DNA of 64,000 nucleotides, from NCBI RefSeq assembly GCF_003668575.1, contig NZ_RCVZ01000004.1, positions 124,001 to 188,000 of the forward strand, in the 5' to 3' direction. This document shows, piece by piece, positions 17,769 to 27,786 of this stretch. Within the stretch, counting starts at the first letter, position 1. Every line of letters starts with the position of its first letter. The DNA is from Falsibacillus albus (GTDB lineage: Bacteria; Bacillota; Bacilli; Bacillales; DSM-25281). Below the pieces are notes generated by a model, which saw nothing but the letters and a program-made list of their open reading frames with translations, had not been told where the DNA came from and made no database searches. A program made the translations under genes and the position numbers.

Positions 17769-18560
17769 TTATTTCAATACTTTTACTTTGACAGTACGTA
17801 CTCCCCAATTGATCGCTTGGTCTTTGGATGGGAAGAAGATGTCGATGCGATTGCCCTTAATAGCACCGCCGGTATCGGCAGCTGTTGCGTAGCCATAACC
17901 TTCGACATATACTTTTGACCCTAATGGAATGACACTTGGATCAACTGAGATTACTTTTGCATCAGGGTTAGCTTTTAAATCCAGTCCAGTTGCCGTCGTA
18001 CCGGAACAACCGTCACAATTAGCGGTATAGCCGGTTGCTTTCATCGTGATTTCTTTTGCGACGTTGCTGTCTGAAGCAGTCGCAGCAGGTTTACTCTCTT
18101 CTTTTGGAGCCGGAGCAGAAGGTTGTGCGGATGAACTTTCTTCCTTTGCCGGGGCAGCTGGAGCCTGTTTATCATCATTTTTGATTTCAGATTTATTTGA
18201 TTTCTCGCTTGGATAGATGACAATATCATCTCCCGGATGAATCAGGTCAGTCGTCAGCTTATTCCAGCTCATTAATTGATCGACTGTAACCTCATTTTGA
18301 AGAGCGATTCCCCATAAAGTTTCATCTTCCTTAACGGTATGATGTTTTTCGGGTTTTACTGTCAAACGCTGTTCGGGATAAATAATATTCGACGTCAAGT
18401 CGTTCCAGTTTTTTAAGTTATCAACCGTTGTATCGAAGTTGTGTGAAATACCCCAAAGTGTGTCTCCCTTATTTACTTCATACTCTTGTGCGGAAGCAGT
18501 TCCAGCCATGACACCTGTAAATGTGGCTGCTGTTGCTAACGCTACGATAGATTTTTTCAT
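17769..18560 (-). CDS. yocH: LysM and 3D-domain cell-wall protein, YocH-like
   Basis: 263-residue secreted protein. Signal peptide about 1-24 (AGTASA cleavage), two LysM repeats (YEVNKGDTLWGISHNF and HTVKEDETLWGIALQN) for peptidoglycan binding, a Pro/Ala/Ser/Lys linker, and a C-terminal 3D domain with the three aspartates (ATAADTGGAIKGNRIDIFF). 3D domains resemble lytic transglycosylase MltA/Stl. Architecture equals B. subtilis YocH, a WalR-controlled muropeptidase. ATG at 18558-18560 with AGGAGG upstream. A perfect two-half WalR-type box lies ahead of the promoter. Confidence 0.9.
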   Translation of the reverse strand: MKKSIVALATAATFTGVMAGTASAQEYEVNKGDTLWGISHNFDTTVDNLKNWNDLTSNIIYPEQRLTVKPEKHHTVKEDETLWGIALQNEVTVDQLMSWNKLTTDLIHPGDDIVIYPSEKSNKSEIKNDDKQAPAAPAKEESSSAQPSAPAPKEESKPAATASDSNVAKEITMKATGYTANCDGCSGTTATGLDLKANPDAKVISVDPSVIPLGSKVYVEGYGYATAADTGGAIKGNRIDIFFPSKDQAINWGVRTVKVKVLK

Positions 18561-18611
18561 AGAAGTATCCTCCTTTTCGTTAGCCCGAATTTTGCTAACA
18601 GGAAAAATCCT

Positions 18612-18672
18612 AACATATGAAAATGACAAGCCAATAACAAAATAATGTTCATTTGGTTACATTCACATTACA
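18612..18672 (-). promoter_or_regulatory. yocH promoter with WalR-type box
   Basis: Minus strand: TGTAATGTGAATGTAAC (18656-18672) fits the WalR consensus TGTWAH-N5-TGTWAH exactly; 15 bases downstream follow TTGTTA (18635-18640), a 17-bp spacer and TATGTT (18612-18617). Confidence 0.75.
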
Positions 18673-18821
18673 TACCCAGGTATTTACAAAGGTGGTAAGT
18701 TTACTGTTTAATATTTTGAAGTTATTACCAAAATACTCCATTTCTCCTGCAATTCACCAGCTATTGCTTCGTCTTGTCAAGTGTATACTAATGATAGATT
18801 AATAGAAAGGGAGTATGATCT

Positions 18822-19199
18822 ATGGGTTTTTTAGATAGTTTATTAGGGAATGCCTCAGAAGTCGACTTGGAAAAAGTCGAAAAGGAAATGGAGCGAATCC
18901 TCATTGAAAATGAAAGAATTGAACAGGCATATAAAGTTATTCGTGATCTAATGGTTTTTACAAACAAACGCCTCCTTTTGATCGACAAACAAGGAGTTAC
19001 AGGGAAAAAGGTGGATTATCATTCCGTTCCGTATAAAAGTATTACACATTTCAGTGTCGAAACAGCAGGAACCTTCGATTTGGATTCCGAGCTGAAAATA
19101 TGGATCTCCTCCACCGCCCTCCCCATCTCTAAGCAATTCAGGAAGGATGAAAGTGTTTTTGACATTCAACAAGCGTTGGCAAAGTATGTTATCAGCTGA
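18822..19199 (+). CDS. PH-domain protein (bacterial PH, bPH_1 type)
   Basis: 125 residues, cytoplasmic. Residues about 25-120 form a bacterial pleckstrin-like domain with the usual landmarks (VFTNKRLLLID, VDYHSVPYKSITHFSVETAG, FDLDSELKIWI). Related to the B. subtilis YvbH-type proteins, role unknown. ATG with AAAGGGAG upstream. Starts a plus-strand unit on its own, followed by the tandem-repeat block. Confidence 0.75.
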   Translation: MGFLDSLLGNASEVDLEKVEKEMERILIENERIEQAYKVIRDLMVFTNKRLLLIDKQGVTGKKVDYHSVPYKSITHFSVETAGTFDLDSELKIWISSTALPISKQFRKDESVFDIQQALAKYVIS

Positions 19200-19261
19200 T
19201 TTAATCAGGGAATTGACTGCTTTTTGCTATTAATGGGCATCGGAAAGTGAAACTGATGCCT

Positions 19262-19912
19262 TTTCCCTGTCATCTGGATGTGAATGTGGTGCCCGTTACT
19301 AGATTTTCTGCGGATGACGTAACCAGAATGTTAATCTGGTGCCGATTAAAAAGTTTTCTGTGATGGACGGTAATCAAAAGTCGCTTTTGGTGCCCCACAA
19401 GGAGAGGTTTTGCGGATGACGGTAACCAGAATCCGTCTTTGGTGCCCGACAAGGAGAGTTTCTGCGGATGGCGGTCATCAGAATCCGTCTTTGGTGCCCG
19501 TGAAGGAGAATTTCAGCGGATGGCGGTCACCAGAATCCGTCTTTGGTGCCCGACAAGGAGAGTTTCAGCGGTTGGCGGTCACCAGAATCCGTCTTTGATG
19601 CCCGACAAGGAGAGTTTCAGCGGTTGGCGGTCACCAGAATCCGTCTTTGGTGCCCGAAAAGGAGAGTTTCTGCGGGTGACGGTCACCAGAAAGCGTTTTT
19701 GGTGCCCGAAAAGGAGAGGTTTTGCGGATGACGGTAACCAGAACGTGATTTTGGTGCCCAAAAAGGAGAATTTTTGGAGTTGGCGGTAATCAAAAGTCGC
19801 TTTTGGTGCCCGAAAAGGAGAGTTTTTGCGGATGACGGTCATCAGATCGGACTTCTGCTGCCGGTTCTGTAATTGACGGTCTCCAGATCTGAACTCAGAT
19901 GCCCCTATCAGG
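19262..19912. repeat. Minisatellite: about 12 tandem copies of a 52-bp unit
   Basis: The GGTGCCC core recurs at 19288, 19338, 19389, 19441, 19493, 19545, 19597, 19649, 19701, 19753, 19805 and 19857, i.e. exactly 52 bp apart over the central nine steps and 50-51 at the left end. The unit also contains AAGGAGAG, TGCGGATGACGGTCACC and AGAATCCGTC, with internal pairing GACGG/CCGTC. Because 52 is not a multiple of 3 and the unit lacks stops, long but meaningless ORFs appear in several frames. It fills the 811-base gap 19200-20010. Confidence 0.9.
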
Positions 19913-19948
19913 ATATTTATGCATGTTTCCATCCCTTCCTCCTATGAT

Positions 19949-19985
19949 TTACATTAAAAAAGACCGCATAATCATCTGCTATGCG
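19949..19985 (-). terminator. Terminator of mapB
   Basis: GCCGCATAGCAGATGATTAT-type hairpin (GCCGCATA/TATGCGGTC) followed by six T on the minus strand. Confidence 0.8.
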
Positions 19986-20010
19986 GCCAATCGTCTTTGA
20001 ATATATATTG

Positions 20011-20778
<768 letters not shown>

Positions 20779-20841
20779 TTATTTTATCCACCATGCTATT
20801 TTATATAATATACATCAAAATCACAAATGCTTGGCGTGAAA

Positions 20842-20871
20842 AAATGGAGCCTCAGCTGCCTGAGGCCCCAT
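20842..20871 (-). terminator. Terminator of the aldehyde dehydrogenase gene
   Basis: GGGCCTCAGGCAGCTGAGGCTCC hairpin ending in six T on the minus strand, 10 bases past the stop. Confidence 0.8.
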
Positions 20872-20880
20872 CATATTTTC

Positions 20881-22323
20881 CTATATTGATTTATGTTCAA
20901 GATAGACGACGTGAGTGACCAGGTAATCCTCTACACCATGCTTACCATCTGCTCCACCGAGTCCAGATTTTTTCCTGCCTGCATGGTAGCCCTGAATGGC
21001 TTCGAAATTTTCCCTATTAACGTATGTCTCACCATATTCCAATGCATTGACTACGTGCATGACTTCATGAATGTTCTCAGAATAAACTGAGGATGACAGG
21101 CCATATTCAGAGTCATTTGCATAACGAATGGCCTCATTTAAGTTCGTGAAAGTCACAATTGGCAATACAGGGCCAAAAATTTCTTCTTGGATGATTTCCA
21201 TTTCCTGCCGTACATTTGCAAGAATAGTCGGTTCGTAAAAAAAGCCTTTTTCAACATCGGCTGGCTTCCCTCCCGTTACGATCCTTGCCCCTTGTTCGAC
21301 TGCTCTTTGAACCATATTATGAACTGTCTGCAGGCGGTCAGAACTGATTAGTGGTCCCATTTCGGCTTTTTTATCTTCGCTAGGATTGCCAAGAGTTGTT
21401 TCTTTGAAGGCTTTCGTTAATTTTTCAAGGAACTCGTCGGCGACGTCTGCATGGACATATACTCTCTCAGCATTATTACATGCTTGCCCGGCATTGGTGA
21501 TGCGTGAGGTTTTAATATGTTTGACGGCCGATTCCAGGTCTGCATGTTCGGTCACAATGGCTGGTGCCTTTCCGCCAAGCTCCAGATTCACTTTTGTAAT
21601 ATTTTTTGATGCGGCTTCCATTACTTTGGTTCCTGCGCCGACACTTCCGGTCATGCTGATCATTCGTACCTTCGGATGTGAAGCCAGGACATTTCCAATT
21701 TTGGATCCAGTTCCGGTAACTACATTGATAACCCCTTTTGGAATATCAAGTTCATGTATGATTTTAGTAAACTCCATCATTGTATTCGGTGTTTTTTGGC
21801 TTGGCTTCAAAACAATCGTACATCCTGCGACGAGAGCTGTCGCAACTTTCCTTGCCAAGATAAAGACCGGGAAGTTCCATGGGACGATTCCGGCAACTAC
21901 ACCAATCGGCTTTTTGTAAATCATGATATGTTCGTTGCGGCGGTCGCTCGGCACTATTTCCCCTTCAAGCCTTCTCGCCCATTCCGACATATATTTAAAA
22001 TATTCAATGGCGGTCTCAATTTCAGTGACAGCCTGATCATAGCTTTTCGCTTGCTCCTGCAGCAATAAATCTATGAACACTTCTTTACGATTTTCCATCA
22101 TTTCGCCTATTTTCCTGACAATCTTGCCTCTTTCTGCCGCAGGAACTGAAGCCCAATCCTTAAAAGCACTATGAGCAGCTTCAACAGCTTTATTGGCATC
22201 CTCTTCATTTCCATCCGGAATTCTAGAAATGATTTTTTCTGTAGCAGGATTGATAACATCAATCATCCCTGATGATGTGGAATCCATGTAGGTTCCATTG
22301 ATATACAATTGGTGATTTTGCAT
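20881..22323 (-). CDS. aldA: NAD-dependent aldehyde dehydrogenase, AldA-like
   Basis: 480 residues. Sequence follows E. coli AldA (lactaldehyde/glycolaldehyde dehydrogenase) closely along its length: IDVINPATEKIISRIPDG, YMSEWARRLEGEI, VPWNFPVF, SMTGSVGAGTKVM, NLELGGKAP (general-base glutamate), the catalytic cysteine in GQACNNAERV and the ETYVNRENFEAIQGYHAG end. Oxidises a small aldehyde to the acid with NAD. ATG at 22321-22323, directly after an eight-T run; the AAGGAGGA ribosome site can pair with TCCTCCTT upstream. Lies 90 bases behind a PAS kinase gene. Confidence 0.85.
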   Translation of the reverse strand: MQNHQLYINGTYMDSTSSGMIDVINPATEKIISRIPDGNEEDANKAVEAAHSAFKDWASVPAAERGKIVRKIGEMMENRKEVFIDLLLQEQAKSYDQAVTEIETAIEYFKYMSEWARRLEGEIVPSDRRNEHIMIYKKPIGVVAGIVPWNFPVFILARKVATALVAGCTIVLKPSQKTPNTMMEFTKIIHELDIPKGVINVVTGTGSKIGNVLASHPKVRMISMTGSVGAGTKVMEAASKNITKVNLELGGKAPAIVTEHADLESAVKHIKTSRITNAGQACNNAERVYVHADVADEFLEKLTKAFKETTLGNPSEDKKAEMGPLISSDRLQTVHNMVQRAVEQGARIVTGGKPADVEKGFFYEPTILANVRQEMEIIQEEIFGPVLPIVTFTNLNEAIRYANDSEYGLSSSVYSENIHEVMHVVNALEYGETYVNRENFEAIQGYHAGRKKSGLGGADGKHGVEDYLVTHVVYLEHKSI

Positions 22324-22329
22324 GAAAAA

Positions 22330-22381
22330 AAAGTCCTCCTTAGTTGTGAAAGAATTAATACACCTCTTCCACCAAGGAGGA
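22330..22381 (-). promoter_or_regulatory. Hairpin that can hide the aldA ribosome site
   Basis: Minus-strand TCCTCCTT (22374-22381) is perfectly complementary to the Shine-Dalgarno AAGGAGGA (22334-22341), with a 32-base loop and eight T directly after. It looks like either a ribosome-site lock or a weak terminator overlapping the start. Confidence 0.5.
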
Positions 22382-22413
22382 TTTGTTAAACATTTCAAGC
22401 TATTCAAATGTGC

Positions 22414-23823
22414 TCACTCATATAGCGGCAGAAAAATGGTGACCGTCGTCCCTTCATCCATTTCACTTTGAACTTCAACTTTCCCTTTATGCTGATCGAT
22501 GATATTAAAACTGGTCATTAAACCAAGCCCAGTTCCCTTTTCCTTTGTAGAGTAAAAAGGCTCTCCAAGCTTTGAAAGTCTTTCTTGTGGAATACCGCAC
22601 CCATTGTCTTCCACCTGGATGCAGATATTTTCCTCGAAAGGGATCACCCTTACATCCACCGTTCCTTTTTCATCGATGGCGTCGAGGCCATTTTGAATGA
22701 TATTCACGATGACTTGTTTGATGGAATTGGCATCACCTTGAATCTTGGGGCAGGTATCCGAACCGGTAAAAACAATTTCCTTATTGTTCATCAGGGCCTC
22801 TGTTCCCATCAATTCCACGATATTTTCAACTAGACTTTCAACATGGATGATTTCCATCCGTTCATGGTGAGGCTTGGCCATCGCAAGGAATTCTGATATG
22901 ATCGTCTCCACTCGATCGAGTTCATCCAATACAATATCGACATATTTTTCATTCACTGTTTTAGTATCTTTAAATAATTGAATAAAGCCCTTTATTGGAG
23001 TAAGGGGATTTCGTATTTCATGCGCGACAGCAGCTGCCAGCTGTCCGACGACAGCCAATTTTTCAGATCTTCTGAGGAGTCTGTCCGTTTCGATTCGATG
23101 CTGTATATCCCTCGAAACCGATATGAATTCATCAGAATTTTCAACCGCTTTAATGGTGGTTTCAAGCCATATATATGATCCGTCCTTTTTTTTCGAACGG
23201 TACGTCACTAAAACCGGTTCGTGGTCGATCAATATTTTCTTATGATATTTTTCAATAATCGGGACGTCATCTGGATGGATATAATCATATGGACTTTGAC
23301 CGGTGATTTCATGAGGGTCATATCCAAGTAATGTTGTGACGGATGGAGACACATACAAATATTGGCCATCACGATCATGCAGATTGATGATGTCGGATGA
23401 GTTTTCAGCCAATAAACGATATTTTTTTTCGTTTTCACGGAGACTGTATCCAATTTTGATTTTATCCGTAATATCCTGAATTTGCCTCAGTAGAAACCTC
23501 TCTCCTGTAGATTCATCCTGTATGAGACTGACATTTAAGATCCCAAATTTCAGTACGCCATTTTTACAAAGATAACGTTTCTCCAAAAAATATTCCTGGC
23601 GTTTTCCTTCATTCATTTCAGATAATAGCTTCACATCTTTTTCATAGTCATCCGGATGGGTGACATCCTGGATTTCAAGAGATTCCCACTCTTCCATTGT
23701 ATAACCTGTGAATTCACAAAGAGCCTGATTCACCCAAATATGCGAAAAATTTAAAGTGCTGACCATTTGAGGAATACGCGACTGATAAAACACTTCTCTA
23801 AATATTGATGATGATTTAAACAT
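22414..23823 (-). CDS. Soluble PAS-PAS sensor histidine kinase, sporulation-kinase-like
   Basis: 469 residues, no membrane helix. Two PAS domains (about 10-120 and 135-245), a HisKA dimerisation domain with the phospho-accepting histidine in AVAHEIRNPLTPIKGF (about 275) and a HATPase_c domain with N box (NIIQNGLDAI), G1 (DNGCGI) and GTGLGL. The HEIRNPLT motif is that of the KinA/KinB/KinE Spo0F-kinase group, and no response regulator is adjacent, both fitting a phosphorelay input kinase. ATG at 23821-23823 preferred, with TTGGAGG upstream. Confidence 0.85.
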   Translation of the reverse strand: MFKSSSIFREVFYQSRIPQMVSTLNFSHIWVNQALCEFTGYTMEEWESLEIQDVTHPDDYEKDVKLLSEMNEGKRQEYFLEKRYLCKNGVLKFGILNVSLIQDESTGERFLLRQIQDITDKIKIGYSLRENEKKYRLLAENSSDIINLHDRDGQYLYVSPSVTTLLGYDPHEITGQSPYDYIHPDDVPIIEKYHKKILIDHEPVLVTYRSKKKDGSYIWLETTIKAVENSDEFISVSRDIQHRIETDRLLRRSEKLAVVGQLAAAVAHEIRNPLTPIKGFIQLFKDTKTVNEKYVDIVLDELDRVETIISEFLAMAKPHHERMEIIHVESLVENIVELMGTEALMNNKEIVFTGSDTCPKIQGDANSIKQVIVNIIQNGLDAIDEKGTVDVRVIPFEENICIQVEDNGCGIPQERLSKLGEPFYSTKEKGTGLGLMTSFNIIDQHKGKVEVQSEMDEGTTVTIFLPLYE

Positions 23824-24094
23824 TAAAGCCTCCAAGATAAAAATTACTGCAAATAATTATATGAGCCGTTCAATTTAAAAACCAATGTTTATTTTATACA
23901 ATTAATGTAAAAATGAACAGGTTTTTTCATTTTAATATATTCAGGGTATATTTTATCATTGATCTTGTTGATATAAAATCATTCAATAATTCCGAGAATT
24001 CAATTTTATATAAAGAATTGATGACATGTTTATCCCGAACCATTAAAAGGAATATTAAAACCATCTTATGAAATCAAAAGGAGATGGCTGCTGT

Positions 24095-24517
24095 ATGAAT
24101 CAACAGGAATTAAAGGAAAAGGTCCTTTCTGTATTAAAGGAAAATAAAGTAGGTACATTGGCTACGGTCAAGAACAATAAACCACATACCCGTTATATGA
24201 CATTTTTCAATGATGAATTAACCTTATTCACTGCTACGAGCAGAGAAACACATAAGACGGATGAAATTGCAGAAAATCCGAATGTGCATATACTAATCGG
24301 CTATGATGGAAATGGATATGGAGACACATATTTGGAGATCGAAGGAATTGCTGATATTAAAGATGATGATGCCACGAAACAAAAGCTTTGGAATGATCAC
24401 TTAGAGCCATGGTTCAATGGCCCTGACGACCCCAATTATATTGTTTTGCAAATCAAACCGAACAACATTGTGCTCATGAACGATCAGAAGGAAGGTCCGC
24501 AAGCTTTAAAATTGTAG
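24095..24517 (+). CDS. ydaG: PPOX-fold general stress protein 26 family, YdaG-like
   Basis: 140-residue flavin-binding split-barrel protein of the pyridoxamine-5'-phosphate-oxidase-like class (VGTLATVKNNKPHTRYMTF, HILIGYDG, YLEIEGIADI). Length and sequence match B. subtilis YdaG, a general stress protein. ATG at 24095 is favoured by AAAGGAGA 11 bases upstream; an ATG at 24068 is the alternative. A loose SigB-like element (GTTTAT at 24028, GGAATA at 24049) lies at the right distance but is weak. A short hairpin with T-tail (24515-24543) follows. Confidence 0.75.
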   Translation: MNQQELKEKVLSVLKENKVGTLATVKNNKPHTRYMTFFNDELTLFTATSRETHKTDEIAENPNVHILIGYDGNGYGDTYLEIEGIADIKDDDATKQKLWNDHLEPWFNGPDDPNYIVLQIKPNNIVLMNDQKEGPQALKL

Positions 24518-24614
24518 ATTCTCCATGAGGGGGATCTTTTTCTTTGTGGTTTGCTAAAAAAAGAATCAATTCATTGTTGAATGAGGAATGCTAATAGAAA
24601 AGGAGTGTAACGGT

Positions 24615-25391
24615 ATGAAGAAACTTATTATTATTTCCTTTCTCTTGACAGCATTCTTTAACAAAAATATTGCTGGGGCAAAAGAACCTTACAAAAATGA
24701 TTTGGCAATCGTGATTGATGATCTCGGTAATAACATGCGTGGGACAGATGAAATGCTCCAGCTGCCTGTTACGTTGACTGTTGCCATCATGCCCTTTTTA
24801 GAAACCACCTCTGAAGATGCAAAAAAAGCCCATTCCCTTGGTCATGAAGTGATTGTCCACATGCCGATGGAGCCCTTGCATGGAAAGAAAAGCTGGCTTG
24901 GTCCAGGGGCAATCACCACTGATTTAAGCGATGAAGAAATCCGAAAAAGAGTGAATGCAGCCATAGATGCTGTCCCGTTTGCCATCGGGATGAATCATCA
25001 TATGGGTTCTAAAGCTACTGCGGATGAAAGGGTCATGAGAATTGTGTTGGAAGTATGCAAAGAAAGAGGCCTTTATTACTTGGACAGTAAGACGACAGGA
25101 AAAACGGTCATTCCGATGCTGGCGAAGGAAATTGGTGTCCCCTATCTTGAAAATGAATTGTTCTTCGACGACCAATATACTTTGAGGCATATATTGAAAC
25201 AAGCTAACAAACTCAGTGATTCACTGGATCGTAGAAAAACTTCCATTGCCATTGGTCATGTAGGTATTTCAGGAATGAAAGTGGCAACGATGCTTAAGAA
25301 TTATATTCCCTTATATGAAAATAAAGCCCATATTGTCCCGTTATCTGAACTCATTCCCCAATTTGAATTGATTAATGAAAGACTTCAATAA
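24615..25391 (+). CDS. Divergent polysaccharide deacetylase, YibQ-like
   Basis: 258-residue exported protein: signal peptide about 1-22 (LIIISFLLTAFFNKNIAGA), then a divergent polysaccharide deacetylase domain (DUF610/YibQ) with LAIVIDDLGNN, EVIVHMPMEP, GMNHHMGS and AIGHVG. These hold the Asp and His metal ligands of NodB-type enzymes. The carbohydrate target is unknown; cell-wall or spore glycans are plausible. ATG at 24615 has AAAAGGAG upstream, better than the ATG at 24588. Confidence 0.85.
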   Translation: MKKLIIISFLLTAFFNKNIAGAKEPYKNDLAIVIDDLGNNMRGTDEMLQLPVTLTVAIMPFLETTSEDAKKAHSLGHEVIVHMPMEPLHGKKSWLGPGAITTDLSDEEIRKRVNAAIDAVPFAIGMNHHMGSKATADERVMRIVLEVCKERGLYYLDSKTTGKTVIPMLAKEIGVPYLENELFFDDQYTLRHILKQANKLSDSLDRRKTSIAIGHVGISGMKVATMLKNYIPLYENKAHIVPLSELIPQFELINERLQ

Positions 25392-25506
25392 CAGTCCAAT
25401 ATTTGTGTTAATTCAATGTGTTTCATTTGGATAATCTACTTTTATCCTTTAATATATGAAATACAACAGATAGATCTTCAAGAATGATGGTATGAGGTAT
25501 GATAAT

Positions 25507-27744
25507 ATGATTAATATTTTTCCGATGGTACGGCACTGGTTTGCCCGACTTTCCGCAACCGATCCCGGGTTGGTGAGGTTATTTCAATCGACTAAGGTCA
25601 TTTTAAGCGTTATTTTGGCTATTTTTACAACATCGATGTTTTTAAAGATGGCCGGATATCCACAAATTACACCCGCAATTTTATCAGGTGTAGCAGGAAT
25701 GATGGGAATATTGGTCGTGATGGATGAAACAGAAAAAGAAAAAAAATGGACCACAGTGATGCTTGGTTTTTCGAGTGCAGCAGCCGTAACATTAGGAACA
25801 TTTTTGGCCAAATATGCACATGCAGCGGACCTTGCATTGCTGCTTGTTGTTTTTGGAGCTTTTTACTTACAAAAATTCGGAGTCCGTTATTTTTCTTTAT
25901 GCATGATCAGCTTTATTTCTATATACTTCTCTTCCCTATTAAAGCTGCAATTTAATCAAGTACCGTGGTTTTATGCCGCTATTTCGATCGGGATCATTTA
26001 TGCCTTCCTATTTAATTTCGTATTTTTAAAAGATAAGCCTGAAAAAATATTGAAAAGAAGCATGAACTCCTTTCATAAACAATCAAACTTAACCCTCTCT
26101 CTGATCAAGGATGCCATTTTAGATCCGATTTATAGCCAGCGGCGACTGAAGACATTGCAAAAGAATGTAACGAAATTGAATGAATATGCGCGAGTGATTT
26201 CAGGACAATTGGGGTCAACGGATCCAGGTCGAATTTGGCCGGGGATAAAGCCAAATCAATTAAGGCTTTATGTTTTTGACACGGAGATGCTGATTCAAAC
26301 ATTTCTTTCTGCCGCTTATCGGCTTAAGATGCAGCATGCATTGGAACAGGCTGATATCAGGCAAACGTTGTCAAGGGTTGCCCAAGCTTTATTGGATGCT
26401 GAGGTATTGCGCGATGAGTATACTTCGAAAAACCTGGAAGAAGCAGAAAGAACCATTCAAGATTTAAGGAAGCAATTAAATGACTTGCGAATAGAAAATA
26501 GAGATGATTGCAAGTGGCTGTATCTGGTCCGCAGGGTGGAATCGATTGCGAACCATGTCATTGATGGGGCTTATATATTACAGGAGGCCCGCAATCAATA
26601 TTATAAAGGTAACTTTGAAGAAGCTCCTTCTAAGGCATCTGACAAGCCAGTGAACAACGATGATCATAAAGAAAAGAATGATCAAGCCGAATCGAAAGGA
26701 ATGCAGCCTTCCACGAAGAAAGCTTTTCAAGCGCTTCTTGCAGGTGCACTATCAGTAATAATCGGCTACTCCCTCTCCCCTGCCCATCAATATTGGATTT
26801 TGCTGACTGCTTACGTTGTTTTGCTCGGAACGGAAACGGTAGGCAGGACAGTGATGAAGGCAATCCAACGTTCTGTGGGGACACTGATCGGAGCAATCAT
26901 CGGATTTTTGCTGGCACATTCGATTTCTGGCCAGTCACTATTGGAAATCACACTCCTGTTTTGTTGTATTTTCATGGCGTTTTATTTCCTGCCAGTTTCC
27001 TATGCCGTCATGAGCTTTTGGATCACGATGATGATTTCCATCATGTATGACCTGTTATTGGGGGGCATCACGGAAAAGCTTCTTCAGGACAGGGTGATTG
27101 ACACTGTTATTGGAGCTGGTCTTGCCTTATTTATTTCAGCCATCCTCTTCCCTTTAAAAACAAAAGAAAAAATAGTAGAAAATGTGAAGGATTTTTTAGG
27201 TGAACTCGATGGATATACAACAGGTTATTTTGAAAGTTTTATAGGTGAAAGGAAAACGATTAACCTCGCAGATTCTGCATTTCAATTAGATCAAAAACTG
27301 AATTTGATCCGCACAAATGCCGAACCGCTGCAAAAAATCCCAGGCAGGCTCAATCGTACCGGGATTGAAAGATGGATGACCATATTGGTGGCGATCAATT
27401 ATTACGCAAAGCACCTTGTTGCCTCTACCAGCAGAAGGACGATGTATGAGAGCGATCAAGAGTTAATGGACACCATATGCAGCATTAATGAGGTCATGAA
27501 GGAAAATATCCATCACTTATGTGAACTGATTGATGGAAAAAGAGGATTGACAGTAAAAGAATTGAACAGACAGCGTGAATGGATTGAACGCTATCCCGAC
27601 AAAAATCGGGATTACACATTACAGCATTCCATTTTAATTCATAATTTATATTATGTATGGAGGATCAATAAATCCATCATTAAGTTGGCCGTTGAATTGG
27701 GAGCTGCGATTGAAAAGCAGGACGAGAATATCCAGGAAGATTAA
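25507..27744 (+). CDS. FUSC-family membrane transporter
   Basis: About 745 residues with two blocks of around six membrane helices (about 20-170 and 410-560), each followed by a large helical cytoplasmic region. This is the fusaric-acid-resistance/aromatic-acid-exporter plan (FUSC). The first cytoplasmic region is predicted coiled coil (RTIQDLRKQLNDLRIENRDD). Substrate unknown. Two starts are possible: ATG at 25492, or ATG at 25507, which is better spaced from GAGG; the choice is uncertain. Confidence 0.78.
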   Translation: MINIFPMVRHWFARLSATDPGLVRLFQSTKVILSVILAIFTTSMFLKMAGYPQITPAILSGVAGMMGILVVMDETEKEKKWTTVMLGFSSAAAVTLGTFLAKYAHAADLALLLVVFGAFYLQKFGVRYFSLCMISFISIYFSSLLKLQFNQVPWFYAAISIGIIYAFLFNFVFLKDKPEKILKRSMNSFHKQSNLTLSLIKDAILDPIYSQRRLKTLQKNVTKLNEYARVISGQLGSTDPGRIWPGIKPNQLRLYVFDTEMLIQTFLSAAYRLKMQHALEQADIRQTLSRVAQALLDAEVLRDEYTSKNLEEAERTIQDLRKQLNDLRIENRDDCKWLYLVRRVESIANHVIDGAYILQEARNQYYKGNFEEAPSKASDKPVNNDDHKEKNDQAESKGMQPSTKKAFQALLAGALSVIIGYSLSPAHQYWILLTAYVVLLGTETVGRTVMKAIQRSVGTLIGAIIGFLLAHSISGQSLLEITLLFCCIFMAFYFLPVSYAVMSFWITMMISIMYDLLLGGITEKLLQDRVIDTVIGAGLALFISAILFPLKTKEKIVENVKDFLGELDGYTTGYFESFIGERKTINLADSAFQLDQKLNLIRTNAEPLQKIPGRLNRTGIERWMTILVAINYYAKHLVASTSRRTMYESDQELMDTICSINEVMKENIHHLCELIDGKRGLTVKELNRQREWIERYPDKNRDYTLQHSILIHNLYYVWRINKSIIKLAVELGAAIEKQDENIQED

Positions 27745-27745
27745 A

Positions 27746-27780
27746 AGGCTTGAATCCCATCTGGGGTTCAAGCCTTTTTA
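27746..27780. terminator. Bidirectional terminator between convergent transporters
   Basis: AAAGGCTTGAAtCCC...GGGgTTCAAGCCTTTTT hairpin with A and T runs on either side serving both neighbours. Confidence 0.85.
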
Positions 27781-27786
27781 CTGTAA

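Noticed and set aside
19262-19912. Possible CRISPR array
   Set aside because: Units are directly adjacent and alike along their whole 52 bp; there are no unique spacers and no cas genes.
19410-19932. Several overlapping ORFs of 60-117 codons on both strands in the tandem-repeat block
   Set aside because: They arise because the 52-bp unit lacks stops and is not a multiple of three; no consistent start context, same peptide read in three frames.
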